Assembly (NCBI GenBank): GCA_022794255.1
Contig: JAAWEL010000042.1
Location: forward strand, 1-64,000
Origin: Lachnospiraceae bacterium
GTDB taxonomy: Bacteria > Bacillota > Clostridia > Lachnospirales > Lachnospiraceae
Reading direction: 5' to 3'
DNA length: 64,000 nt
A model generated the notes under the pieces. The model searched no databases, was not told the origin of the DNA, and saw only the letters and a list, made by a program, of their open reading frames with translations. The translations under genes and the position numbers were made by a program. Shown piece after piece: positions 52,726 through 61,767 of the stretch; within the stretch, counting starts at the first letter, position 1, and the number at the start of each line of letters is the position of its first letter.

Positions 52726-54489
52726 ATGAGAGAGGAATATCCACGTCCGGAATTTGTCAGAGAAGAATGGATGAACTTAAATGGACGCTGGTTCTTTGCT
52801 TACGGCAGTGAGCAAACGGAGATTCAGGTTCCGTTTGTATGCCAGAGCAGGCTCAGCGGAATTGGGAAGAAGATTAGGGAAGACCATGTGGTCTATGAGA
52901 GAAGCTTTAAGGTTCCAAAGGAATGGAAGGACAGAGAGATCCTGCTGCATTTTGGCGCAGTGGATTACAAATGCAGCGTCTTTATCAATGAGAGATGCGT
53001 AGGTCATCACACAGGCGGCCAGACATCCTTTCATTTTGACATTACCCGGTATCTAAGCTGGGAGCAGGAGGTGATCCGGGTAGAGGTGGAGGATCCCCTG
53101 AATGATGAGAGCATTCCGAGAGGAAAGCAGTTCTGGGAGGAGGAGTCCAAATTTATCTGGTATACTCCAAGTACCGGGATCTGGCAAAGTGTATGGCTGG
53201 AGCCTGTATCCAAAACCAGTCTTTGCTGGGTGCATTTCACACCAGATATTGATGAGGGCACCGTAAAGATTGATTATCAGCTTTCTGAGTCCACGGTCCT
53301 TCCGTGCCGGGTTCACGTGAAGGTTCGGTTGGGGGAACAGGAGGTTTTCCATGGAAATATGCTGTGCAATACGGTGAGAAACAGCCTGACTGTGGATGTT
53401 TTCCGAAAAAAGGCTATGGAGGGTTCTTTCCACTTTACGGGGAATTACTGGAGTCCGGAGAATCCTATATTGTATGATGTGCTGATCCAGACCGATGACG
53501 GGATCACCGGGGAGCCGGCAGATTTGGTGAAGGCTTATTTTGGGATGAGAAAGATTCATGTGGAAAACGGAAAGCTGTATCTGAACAATCAGCTCTACTA
53601 TCAGAAGCTGCTTTTGGATCAGGGATATTGGGAAGACGGGCTGGTGACAGCTCCTACAGACCAGGATTACGTGGATGATATCTTAAAGTCCAAGGCAATG
53701 GGCTTTAACGGTTGCCGAAAGCATGAGAAGGTGGAGGATCCCAGGTTTTTATACTGGGCAGACAAGCTGGGATTTTTGGTGTGGGAAGCCATGGCCAGCT
53801 TCTGGTCCTATACGCCTCAGGCAGCAGAGGCCTTTACAAGAGAGTGGATGGATGTGATTCACAGGGACTACAATCATCCCAGCATCATTGTGTGGGGAAT
53901 GCTCAATGAGAGCTGGGGAGTGCCAAGAATCTACAGCAATAAACAACAACAGGATTTTTCCCGGGCTCTTTACTATCTGGCCAAAGGTTTAGACACCACC
54001 CGGCTGGTCATTTCCAATGATGGCTGGGAGATGACAGAGACGGATATCTGCGCTTTTCACAGCTATAAGCACGGGGAAAAGGAAGAATATGGGCAGCATG
54101 AGGTGTTCAGGGATTCCCTTAAGAAGGTGGAGACGCTTCATCTGGTGATGGAAAAGCTTCTCTTTGCCAAGGGATCGGTTTACAAGGGCCAGCCGGTCGT
54201 GCTGACTGAGTGCGGCGGGATTGCTGTGGAAAATAGCCAGCCGGAAAGCGGTCAGAATCCAGATGGAGACGGGAAGCAGGACTGGGGATATACTTTTGCT
54301 TCAGAAACGGATTTTCTGGATGAGTATGGCCGGATAATCGATGCCATCTATGAGTCGGAACTTTTGGGAGGATTTTGCTATACCCAGCTGACGGATGTGG
54401 AACAGGAGACCAATGGGCTTCTTACCTGCGGACATCAGTATAAGTTTGATCCGGAGGAGATCCGGAAAATAAATGAGAGGAAAAAATAG
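52726..54489 (+). CDS. Glycoside hydrolase family 2 protein
   Basis: A 587-residue cytoplasmic exo-glycosidase. An N-terminal jelly-roll sugar-binding domain (1-180), an immunoglobulin-like domain (about 180-280) and a TIM barrel (about 285-587) match GH2. Catalytic acid/base Glu395 lies in GMLNESWG and nucleophile Glu495 in LTECGG. It has no signal peptide, so it cleaves imported glycosides. beta-Glucuronidase, beta-galactosidase or beta-mannosidase cannot be told apart from sequence. Confidence 0.88.
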   Translation: MREEYPRPEFVREEWMNLNGRWFFAYGSEQTEIQVPFVCQSRLSGIGKKIREDHVVYERSFKVPKEWKDREILLHFGAVDYKCSVFINERCVGHHTGGQTSFHFDITRYLSWEQEVIRVEVEDPLNDESIPRGKQFWEEESKFIWYTPSTGIWQSVWLEPVSKTSLCWVHFTPDIDEGTVKIDYQLSESTVLPCRVHVKVRLGEQEVFHGNMLCNTVRNSLTVDVFRKKAMEGSFHFTGNYWSPENPILYDVLIQTDDGITGEPADLVKAYFGMRKIHVENGKLYLNNQLYYQKLLLDQGYWEDGLVTAPTDQDYVDDILKSKAMGFNGCRKHEKVEDPRFLYWADKLGFLVWEAMASFWSYTPQAAEAFTREWMDVIHRDYNHPSIIVWGMLNESWGVPRIYSNKQQQDFSRALYYLAKGLDTTRLVISNDGWEMTETDICAFHSYKHGEKEEYGQHEVFRDSLKKVETLHLVMEKLLFAKGSVYKGQPVVLTECGGIAVENSQPESGQNPDGDGKQDWGYTFASETDFLDEYGRIIDAIYESELLGGFCYTQLTDVEQETNGLLTCGHQYKFDPEEIRKINERKK

Positions 54490-54567
54490 CAGTTGTATGA
54501 TTTGGGACAGATCAAGGATGGAAAAAGCAAAGAGTCTGTCTTTGGGAATGGTTTATATAGATAAAAC

Positions 54568-54614
54568 AGGGGAGCTGTCTGGATCCGGAGGGGTGAGGAC
54601 AGCTTCCCTCTTTA
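54568..54614 (+). terminator. Terminator after the GH2 gene
   Basis: AGGGGAGCTGTC pairs with GACAGCTTCCCT (one wobble) around an 18-base loop, followed by T-rich sequence. Confidence 0.7.
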
Positions 54615-54741
54615 TTAATGTATCTCAAAAGCAGTGTCCCGGAAACAGAGAAAGGAAATGTTTTGGGAGAATTTGCCTAAGGGGATTGATTAACAGAAGG
54701 GTATGTGTTAGTATTGACTAATTATAAGCGTGGAGGTGGAA

Positions 54742-55422
54742 ATGTTTTTTACATCTTTGACCGAGTGGTCGCCGGGAAATGTGATGATCAGGATTTTGGC
54801 CTCTTTGGTGTTAGGAGCTTTGATTGGGATTGACCGGGGGGCAAAGAGACGGGGCGGAGGAGCCAGGACGGATGCGGCTGTTTGTCTGGGAGCTACCATG
54901 GTGATGCTGACAGCCCAGTATATGTATCTTATGTTTCCGGAAAAGACGAATATTGCCCGGATGCCGGCTCAGGTGGTCAGCGGGGTCGGCTTTTTGGGAG
55001 CAGGTTCTATTCTGGTGTCCAGAAACCAGGTGAAAGGACTGACTTCAGCGGCAGGGGTGTGGCTCTGTGCCTGTGTGGGGCTGGCGGTGGGGATTGGGTT
55101 TGTGGATGGAGCTGTGATGATCACATTGGTGCTTTTGGCAGGACTTCATATTCTCCCTTTTTTTGAGCACAGGATTTATCAGTACTCCCGGTATGTGACA
55201 CTGTTTGTGGAAGCGGAGGATGGCAGGACTGCGGCGTTTCTGATCCACAAGCTGAAAAAGGACGGATGTACCATTGATATGTATAATGTGGAGCGGATGG
55301 GAACAGGGGGACAGTCCTTTACCATTTGGGCTACGGTTTGTATCGACAAGAATCTGAAAAAAGAGGAATATTTAGAAAGCCTGTCCCATCTTCCGGGGAT
55401 TGTATCTGTGGATGAGCTGTAA
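54742..55422 (+). CDS. MgtC/SapB family membrane protein
   Basis: A 226-residue protein. Residues 1-135 are the MgtC domain, with four or five membrane segments and the motifs LGALIGIDRG, RTDAAVCLGATMVML and VSGVGFLGAGSIL. The C-terminal 90 residues are an ACT-like cytosolic domain. MgtC proteins modulate magnesium stress and F-ATPase in pathogens; here the role is unknown. ATG 54742 has GGAGG upstream; a GTG four codons earlier overlaps it. Confidence 0.88.
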   Translation: MFFTSLTEWSPGNVMIRILASLVLGALIGIDRGAKRRGGGARTDAAVCLGATMVMLTAQYMYLMFPEKTNIARMPAQVVSGVGFLGAGSILVSRNQVKGLTSAAGVWLCACVGLAVGIGFVDGAVMITLVLLAGLHILPFFEHRIYQYSRYVTLFVEAEDGRTAAFLIHKLKKDGCTIDMYNVERMGTGGQSFTIWATVCIDKNLKKEEYLESLSHLPGIVSVDEL

Positions 55423-55435
55423 AATACCAAAATTA

Positions 55436-56719
55436 TTAGAGAGGCAGGGTCAGGGAAAAGACGCTGCCTCCTTTAGGATTGTCAGAGAGAGTCAGGGCTG
55501 CATGGTGAAGAATGGTAAGCTCTCTGGCAATGCTAAGACCTAAGCCAAAGTGGGATTTGTCGCTGCGGGAAGGGTCGGCCCGGTAAAATCGGTCAAAAAT
55601 AAAGGGTTTTAAGTTATCCGGGATGCCGCAGCCTTCATCTTTGACCTGAAGGGTAAGGGCTTTGGAGGTGAAAAAGGCACAGATATGGATGGATTTGCCT
55701 GCGGGCGTGTAGGACAGGGCATTGTCTGTCAGAATGGTGAGTATCTGGCGGATGCGCTGGGGGTCAACAGACAGGACTGGCAGGGGAGAGGAAGGCAGCT
55801 GTAAATGGAGGGAAATCTGTTTTTGACGGCAGAGAGGGAGGAAGGATTCGTAGGTCTCAATGAGAAGGGTATCCATGTCTGCCTCCTCCAAATGGAGCTG
55901 CCAGGTTTTAGCATCTGCCGCTGCAAGCAGGAGAAGGTCATCGATCAGGCTAGACAGGCGGGCAAATTCCGAGTCCATGGAAGCCATCAGAACTTCTTTT
56001 TCCTGGGGAGCGGAAAGAATGACAGAGATGCCAGAGCGCAAAACTGCCAGGGGAGACCGCAGCTCATGGGAGGCGGCAGCGATAAATTCTGCCTGTTTTC
56101 TTTGATTTTCTTCTACTGGAATCAGAGACCAGCCTACAAAGTGCCAGCTGACAAAAGCCAGGCATAAAATTCCTGTCAAATCAACAACTCCAAGACCCCA
56201 AATAATCTTTTTGAGCGATTTTAGAATGGAGGGACGGTAATATATGACACACAGACTCTGGGGGCCATTTTTTTTTGCCAGAACAAGGATCCTTGCATAA
56301 TACTGATCTTTGCTTTGGCCGGTTATATGCATCAGAGAGCTGGTGGCAGATGAGGAGGAAATGGGGGATACATTGGTGAAAACTCCCTGTTTTTCTGCCA
56401 GCTTTTTGGCGGTGTCGATTAAGATTTTCCGGTCTGTGGGGGGAGTCCAGGAGCCGGAAAAGAAAAAGGGGATTCCGTTTTCTTCAATATGGATGAGGAG
56501 CTGGTTTCTGGCCTCTGTCCGGGATAAATAACTGTGGGAGATCACGGTATCGGACTGAAGACGGAAGCAGAGAGAATTCCAGAGCTGATAAAAATCATCC
56601 AGCTGTGCCTGGCGGGTTTGTCTCATTTGGAACAGGAATAGAACCGTCAGAGCCAGGGTCAGGATGACGCTGGCGGTTATGGTGTAAAGCCACGTCAGGC
56701 GGCAGCGCAGATGCTTCAT
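55436..56719 (-). CDS. Sensor histidine kinase
   Basis: A 427-residue membrane kinase. Two transmembrane segments (about 10-31 and 172-195) flank an extracellular sensor of about 140 residues. The phosphorylated histidine is His218 in ASHELRSP, with the N box DNALSYTPAGK, G1 DEGCGIPD and G2 GLGLSIA. No HAMP domain is obvious. It is co-transcribed after its response regulator, 37 bases apart, and is convergent with the MgtC gene. Confidence 0.9.
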   Translation of the reverse strand: MKHLRCRLTWLYTITASVILTLALTVLFLFQMRQTRQAQLDDFYQLWNSLCFRLQSDTVISHSYLSRTEARNQLLIHIEENGIPFFFSGSWTPPTDRKILIDTAKKLAEKQGVFTNVSPISSSSATSSLMHITGQSKDQYYARILVLAKKNGPQSLCVIYYRPSILKSLKKIIWGLGVVDLTGILCLAFVSWHFVGWSLIPVEENQRKQAEFIAAASHELRSPLAVLRSGISVILSAPQEKEVLMASMDSEFARLSSLIDDLLLLAAADAKTWQLHLEEADMDTLLIETYESFLPLCRQKQISLHLQLPSSPLPVLSVDPQRIRQILTILTDNALSYTPAGKSIHICAFFTSKALTLQVKDEGCGIPDNLKPFIFDRFYRADPSRSDKSHFGLGLSIARELTILHHAALTLSDNPKGGSVFSLTLPL

Positions 56720-56756
56720 GGGGAAATCCTTTCTTGGGAGATATTGATGAAACTTG

Positions 56757-57431
56757 TCAGTCTGTGTCCAGTCGGTAGCCAGTCCCGTGGATGGTGGTCA
56801 GACGGACGGGGGCGCCAATGGATTTTAAGCGCCTTCTTAAAAAGTAGATATAATTGTCCAGATTTCCCTCCTCCACCTCGGAATCAGAGCCCCACACGTA
56901 GGAGAGGATCCGGCTTCTGGGAAGAATCTGACCGGGATTGCGCATGAAAAATTCCAGGGCGGCCGATTCCTTTTTTGATAAGGTGAGGGCCATGTCCTGA
57001 TATTTCAGCAAATGCTGCTGAGGGTCTAAAGAAAGCCCGGACAGGGTAAGAGCAGGGGAGAGCTGCAGGTTTTTTGACCTTCTGGCAATGGCTCTCAGCC
57101 TGGCCATCAGCTCTTCCACTGCAAAGGGCTTCACAATATAGTCATCAGCGCCTGCATCCAGCCCATCAATCCGGTCTCCCAGGCGGTTAAGGGCAGTGGC
57201 CAGGATCACAGGGGTGGTGTTATGCTGGCGGCGCAGGGACGCTAACAGAGTCAGTCCATCCATCTCCGGAAGCATCCGGTCTAAAATAATGGCATCATAG
57301 GAGTGGCTTTTGGCAAGAAAAAGTCCGTCTGTGCCTGTGTGACAGCTCTCGGTAATGTAGCCGGACTGATTTAAAGCCAGGACGATATTGCGGCATAGGT
57401 CTTTGTCATCTTCGATCAATAATATTTTCAT
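56757..57431 (-). CDS. OmpR-family response regulator
   Basis: A 224-residue regulator. The receiver domain has the acidic pocket (Asp8, Asp9), phospho-acceptor Asp51 in ILDRMLPEMDG and a conserved Lys in VKPFAVEEL; the C-terminus is a winged helix of the PhoB/OmpR type (LTLSKKESAALEFFM, TIHGTGYRL). It is divergent from the propeller-transporter operon, which is its likely target, along with its own gene. Confidence 0.93.
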   Translation of the reverse strand: MKILLIEDDKDLCRNIVLALNQSGYITESCHTGTDGLFLAKSHSYDAIILDRMLPEMDGLTLLASLRRQHNTTPVILATALNRLGDRIDGLDAGADDYIVKPFAVEELMARLRAIARRSKNLQLSPALTLSGLSLDPQQHLLKYQDMALTLSKKESAALEFFMRNPGQILPRSRILSYVWGSDSEVEEGNLDNYIYFLRRRLKSIGAPVRLTTIHGTGYRLDTD

Positions 57432-57465
57432 GATTTTTCTCCTTATCTATAGTGTATCACACAAT

Positions 57466-57516
57466 TCTCTAAAAAATCTTTAAAAATTTCCTTGATTTTT
57501 CCAGTTCTTTTAGAGA
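57466..57516. promoter_or_regulatory. Spaced inverted repeat in the regulator/transporter control region
   Basis: TCTCTAAAA (57466-57474) and TTTTAGAGA (57508-57516) are exact inverted copies 33 bases apart, between the divergent regulator and binding-protein genes. They could be a binding site pair for the response regulator or a hairpin. A -10-like TATGAT (57526-57531) lies just downstream. Confidence 0.35.
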
Positions 57517-57588
57517 CTTAAAGGGTATGATGAAAATATAGCTTTACGGATAAAACCAATGAATTTAGATCAGGAAGGAAGTCGAGAA

Positions 57589-59967
57589 ATGGGATTACTG
57601 AAAAATTTGACAAATGGCTGTGTGCCTGATGCAAAAGAAAGGTGCAAAGAAAGTGTGAAGATGGAGAAGGTGAAAGGGCGAAGAGCAGGCAGACTGGCGG
57701 TGCTTTGTCTGTTTGTGGGGATTGGGGCAGGGATTTTGGGTGGCTGCAAGGGAGGAGGACAAAGGGAGGTTCTGTCTCCGGCGTTACTGCCCGGACAGGA
57801 ATTACCTGCAAGCCCGAACCAGGATTTTGGGGATGTGCCGGAAGCTGTGGGAAGGTACATAGAGACAGCGGTAGAACTCCCTGAGATTGGGGCAAATGAT
57901 CGGTTTGTGTCCTTTTTTAAAGGAAAGGATAATGAGATGGAGCTGTATATAGCCTCTGGGGATGATTTGGGCCGTCCTGCGGGTGCTAGGCGGTTTGTGT
58001 GGGAGAATAATGGGTGGCGACAGGATGAGGGATGGTGGGATCAGGTGAAGCCCGGAGATATTTCAGTGGAGATCCGAAGGGTGTTTTACGGCTTAGACGG
58101 CAAATATTATTTCAGCGCCATGGGCACTGAGGAATATATCTATCACCTGTATCAGATTAATGAGGAGGGAGAATCGGAGGAGCTTTTGAAAGAATTATTC
58201 CTTCCCGGGGCAGGGAAGAATTATGGTATGATTCCTCCAAAAGCAGAGGTTAGCAGGGATGGAAAGATTCTCATTTATGGGATGGATGAAGCCACCTTGT
58301 ATGAGCCAGATGGAAAAAGACTGTTTTCTATGGAAAAGTCCTGGGGCGGTACCTCTGAGAACAGCATCGGATATATGACGGAAGAAGAATTTGTCACAAT
58401 GACTGAGGAGGGGGTAATCCGATACCGGCTTAGTGACGGACAACCGATCCAGGTGATTTCCTTTGATGGGGGGAATCGTCTGCTGTCTGAGGAGCATTGC
58501 ATATTGTTCGGTGATGGGGATGGCGGTATCTATGTGGCCGGCGAGAAGGGGCTGGCTCATGTGGGGGCAGAGGGGAGTTTGTGGGAGCTTTTGATGGATG
58601 GGAGTCTTAACGCCATGGGGATGCAAAACATTTATTGCCAGGAGTTTTTACAGGGGAATGAGAAGGATTACTATGGGGTCTATGTGTCAGATGGGGGAGT
58701 GGGAATTGAGATGTATCACTATACCTATGACCCGGATATGGCGGCGTCTCCTCCTGTGACCCTGACGGTGTATGGACTGAAGGATAATTCCACAGTCCGT
58801 CAGGCAGCAGCTCTTTTTCAGAAATCCCACTCAGATGTGAGAGTGGAGGTGTTAAGCAGTGTGGAGGAGAGAGGGACCCCATCAGAGGAGATGATCCGGG
58901 CCCTCAACACAGAGCTTTTAAACGGAAAAGGAGCAGATGTGCTGATTTTGGACGGTTTGCCATGGAAATCCTATGAGGAGAAAGGAATTTTGGCAGATAT
59001 GAGACAGATCTTTACAGACATTCAGAAAGAGGAACCTATGATGGAGCAGGTGGTATCGGACTTTACCAGGGAGGATGGAGGGATTTATCAAATGCCGGCA
59101 AGAATCGGCATACCAGTTGTGATCGGGAATGAACTGGCGAGACAGGCCTTTGACAACATAGAGACTATGGCTGGCTATAAGGGAGAGAAGCCCTTGATGG
59201 CAGCAGATACCTATGAAAATCTTTTATGTCTTATGGCAAATCTTCAGTATCAACAGTTGTTTGACAGCAGGGAGGGGGATATCACGGAGGATTTGCTGGT
59301 GAGATATCTGGAGACAGCCAAGGGGATTGGGGAAGAAAACGGATCCAGAACAATGTTCACAGAAGAGGAGATGGAACGGCTGTGGGTCAGCAACAACAAG
59401 ATGCCCTATGGGATCCGCGGTACCAGCATAAATTATGATTATGGGAGCTGTGCCTGCGGGGTAGAAAATATGCTTGGTCTTTATGACCTTATAATTCCTA
59501 AGGCGGTTTTAAAGAAACATCCCGAAGCATCCATGGAAAGCATTCACAGGATCTATTTTCCAAGAATATTGATCGGGGTGAATCAGGGAAGTTCTAAACC
59601 AGAGCTTGCCCGGGAATTTGTCCGCTGTCTGTTTTCTGTGGAGGTACAAAAGGAAGAGTTTTTTGACGGCTTTCCGGTAAATTTAAGGGCCCAGGAGGAG
59701 AACTGCATTTCCACCGGCAAAAATGACATTTCCATTGGAAGCGGTATAGGAGATTATCATATTTCCGGGGAGTGGCCAAACACACAGGAGAGAAGGGAAC
59801 TTTATGAAATCATTCGCAGTGTGTCGGTCCCGGTGATGATGGATGAGACGATTATGAACATGATCGTGGATGGAGCCAGGGATTATTTTGACGGAAAGGT
59901 AAGCGCCCGGGAGGCGGCAGCTTTTATCTGCCGGAAAATCACTCTCTACAGGGCAGAGCAGGGATGA
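57589..59967 (+). CDS. Lipoprotein with propeller-like N-terminus fused to a solute-binding domain
   Basis: A 792-residue lipoprotein from ATG 57589 (AGGAAGG ten bases upstream). A lipobox GILGGC follows a hydrophobic stretch; from the alternative start ATG 57661 this would be a normal 29-residue signal, and an open frame extends to 57559. About residues 70-390 have repeated strand-turn motifs (DGKYYFSAMG, DGKILIYGMDEATLYEPDGK, GDGDGGIYVAG) like a propeller. From about 395 (TLTVYGLKDNSTVRQAAALFQKSHSDVRVEV) the protein is a family 1 solute-binding fold. This combination is unusual. It heads an operon with two permeases and is divergent from the two-component genes. Confidence 0.8.
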   Translation: MGLLKNLTNGCVPDAKERCKESVKMEKVKGRRAGRLAVLCLFVGIGAGILGGCKGGGQREVLSPALLPGQELPASPNQDFGDVPEAVGRYIETAVELPEIGANDRFVSFFKGKDNEMELYIASGDDLGRPAGARRFVWENNGWRQDEGWWDQVKPGDISVEIRRVFYGLDGKYYFSAMGTEEYIYHLYQINEEGESEELLKELFLPGAGKNYGMIPPKAEVSRDGKILIYGMDEATLYEPDGKRLFSMEKSWGGTSENSIGYMTEEEFVTMTEEGVIRYRLSDGQPIQVISFDGGNRLLSEEHCILFGDGDGGIYVAGEKGLAHVGAEGSLWELLMDGSLNAMGMQNIYCQEFLQGNEKDYYGVYVSDGGVGIEMYHYTYDPDMAASPPVTLTVYGLKDNSTVRQAAALFQKSHSDVRVEVLSSVEERGTPSEEMIRALNTELLNGKGADVLILDGLPWKSYEEKGILADMRQIFTDIQKEEPMMEQVVSDFTREDGGIYQMPARIGIPVVIGNELARQAFDNIETMAGYKGEKPLMAADTYENLLCLMANLQYQQLFDSREGDITEDLLVRYLETAKGIGEENGSRTMFTEEEMERLWVSNNKMPYGIRGTSINYDYGSCACGVENMLGLYDLIIPKAVLKKHPEASMESIHRIYFPRILIGVNQGSSKPELAREFVRCLFSVEVQKEEFFDGFPVNLRAQEENCISTGKNDISIGSGIGDYHISGEWPNTQERRELYEIIRSVSVPVMMDETIMNMIVDGARDYFDGKVSAREAAAFICRKITLYRAEQG

Positions 59968-60860
59968 GGATGGACAGGGATTGTCAAAATATCCGTTGCC
60001 GAAAAGCCAGACATCCGGCCAGAATGGCTTATTTGTTTTTGACGCCCAGCTTTTTGGGGGTGACAGTGTTTTTTGTCCTGCCTTTTCTTGATGTGGTGCG
60101 CCGTTCCTTTTCCGATGCCATGGGCCGTTTCTTTGTGGGATTGGAAAACTATGAGAGTGTGTGGAACAACCAGGCATTTCGCTTAGCAGGAGGAAACACT
60201 ATCTGCTTTCTGGCAGCGGCCCTCCCCTTGTTGTTTACAGGTTCATTGGTTCTTTCTCTTATGGTATATGAGACGAAGAACTGCAAAGGGCTTTTTAAGA
60301 CCAGTCTGATTTTGCCTATGGCGGTACCTGCTGCCGCCATGGTGCTGGTGTGGAAGCTTCTTCTCTGCCCAGACGGGGCTGTCAATCAGCTGCTCATGGC
60401 ACTTACCGGGCAGATCTGGGACAGGGATTGGGTAAATGGCAGAACAGCTTTTCCAATGTTGGTTGCAACTTACCTGTGGAAAAATACGGGTTATGATATG
60501 CTTTTGTGGCTGGCTGGTTTGGGGGCGATTCCGGACAGTCTTTATGATGCGGCAAAGATGGATGGGGCAGGATTTTTTGACAGACTTCGGTATATCACTC
60601 TGCCGAATCTTAAAAATACCATGGCTCTTGTGTTGATTCTTTCCGGGGTGAATGTTTTCCGGGTTTATCGGGAGGCATACCTTCTAACAGGGACTTACCC
60701 GGATCCTTCTATCTATATGATCCCTCATCTGTTTGGCCACTGGTTTCTGACGCTGGATATTCAGAAGATGAGTACAGGAGCTATGTTTTTGGTGATGTTT
60801 CTGGCGGCGGTCTGGGGAGTGGCCTTTGTGGGGAGAGGGAAAGGAAGGAGGACAGAGTGA
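59964..60860 (+). CDS. ABC transporter permease (MalF-like)
   Basis: A 298-residue membrane protein with six predicted segments and EAA loop DAAKMDGAGFFDRLRYITLP. The start overlaps the stop of the binding-protein gene (ATGA). Like the other sugar importer in this window, no ATPase gene accompanies it. Confidence 0.88.
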   Translation: MRMDRDCQNIRCRKARHPARMAYLFLTPSFLGVTVFFVLPFLDVVRRSFSDAMGRFFVGLENYESVWNNQAFRLAGGNTICFLAAALPLLFTGSLVLSLMVYETKNCKGLFKTSLILPMAVPAAAMVLVWKLLLCPDGAVNQLLMALTGQIWDRDWVNGRTAFPMLVATYLWKNTGYDMLLWLAGLGAIPDSLYDAAKMDGAGFFDRLRYITLPNLKNTMALVLILSGVNVFRVYREAYLLTGTYPDPSIYMIPHLFGHWFLTLDIQKMSTGAMFLVMFLAAVWGVAFVGRGKGRRTE

Positions 60861-60914
60861 AATACAGGAAAGAAATTCAGGAAGGGAGAATGGATTACAG
60901 GGAGGGATAGGAAC

Positions 60915-61766
60915 ATGAGAAAAATAGTTCAGACACGGATACAATGGATCATTCTTTTTGGGGCGTGTTTGCTGATCTGGCTGCCGCTTTTGCTTATGGC
61001 GGCAGCTGTTTTTATGCCTGAGGATGAGCTTTTGTGGCGCTACCTTTCTCCTTTGGGGATCGGAAGGGCTCCGGTTCGTGCGGCTTTGATTCCTTCTTAT
61101 CCGTCCTGGGAGGCGCTAATGGAACTCCTTTTTCACTCTCCTGGCTTTTTTGTCATGTTCTGGAATTCCTGTATTCAGGTGATTCCCATGCTTTTGGGAC
61201 AACTCTTGGTAGGAGCACCGGCGGCATGGGCTTTTGCACAGTTTTCCTTTCCGGGGAGACGTCTTATTTTTTGCCTGTATGTTTTGTTAATTGTCCTTCC
61301 TTTTCAGGTGACACAGGTATCCAATTATCTGGTATTGGATAAGCTGGGGCTTCTGGATTCCCACTGGGCTATGATTTTACCTGGAATCTGGTCTGCCTTT
61401 CCGGTTTTTATTATGACACGTTCTTTTCAGGCAATTCCAAAATCTCTTTTGGAGGCAGCTTATCTGGATGGGGCCGGAAAGGTGGAGACTTTTTTTCTGG
61501 TGGGGATTCCGGTTGGTTATCCGGGGATTGTAACGGCTTTGCTTTTGGGGTTTATGGATGGGTGGAATGCTCTGGAGCAGCCAATGGCATATCTGCGGGA
61601 CATAAGCCTTTGGCCTCTGGCTTTGTATCTGCCGGATATTGTACAGGACAAAGCGGCTGTGGCTTTTGCGGCGGGAGCTGTGATGATGGTGCCGCCGGTG
61701 CTTTTGTATCTGAATGGGCAGGGAGAGTTAGAGGAAGGAATGGGAGGATATGAGGGGAAGGAATGA
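60915..61766 (+). CDS. ABC transporter permease (MalG-like)
   Basis: A 283-residue partner permease, six predicted membrane segments, EAA loop EAAYLDGAGKVETFFLVGIP. GGAGGG precedes the gene. The 54-base gap to the first permease has no obvious ORF. Confidence 0.88.
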   Translation: MRKIVQTRIQWIILFGACLLIWLPLLLMAAAVFMPEDELLWRYLSPLGIGRAPVRAALIPSYPSWEALMELLFHSPGFFVMFWNSCIQVIPMLLGQLLVGAPAAWAFAQFSFPGRRLIFCLYVLLIVLPFQVTQVSNYLVLDKLGLLDSHWAMILPGIWSAFPVFIMTRSFQAIPKSLLEAAYLDGAGKVETFFLVGIPVGYPGIVTALLLGFMDGWNALEQPMAYLRDISLWPLALYLPDIVQDKAAVAFAAGAVMMVPPVLLYLNGQGELEEGMGGYEGKE

Positions 61767-61767
61767 A

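Noticed and set aside
54473-54721. 82-codon frame between GH2 and MgtC genes
   Set aside because: It spans the GH2 terminator hairpin, has no ribosome site and resembles nothing.
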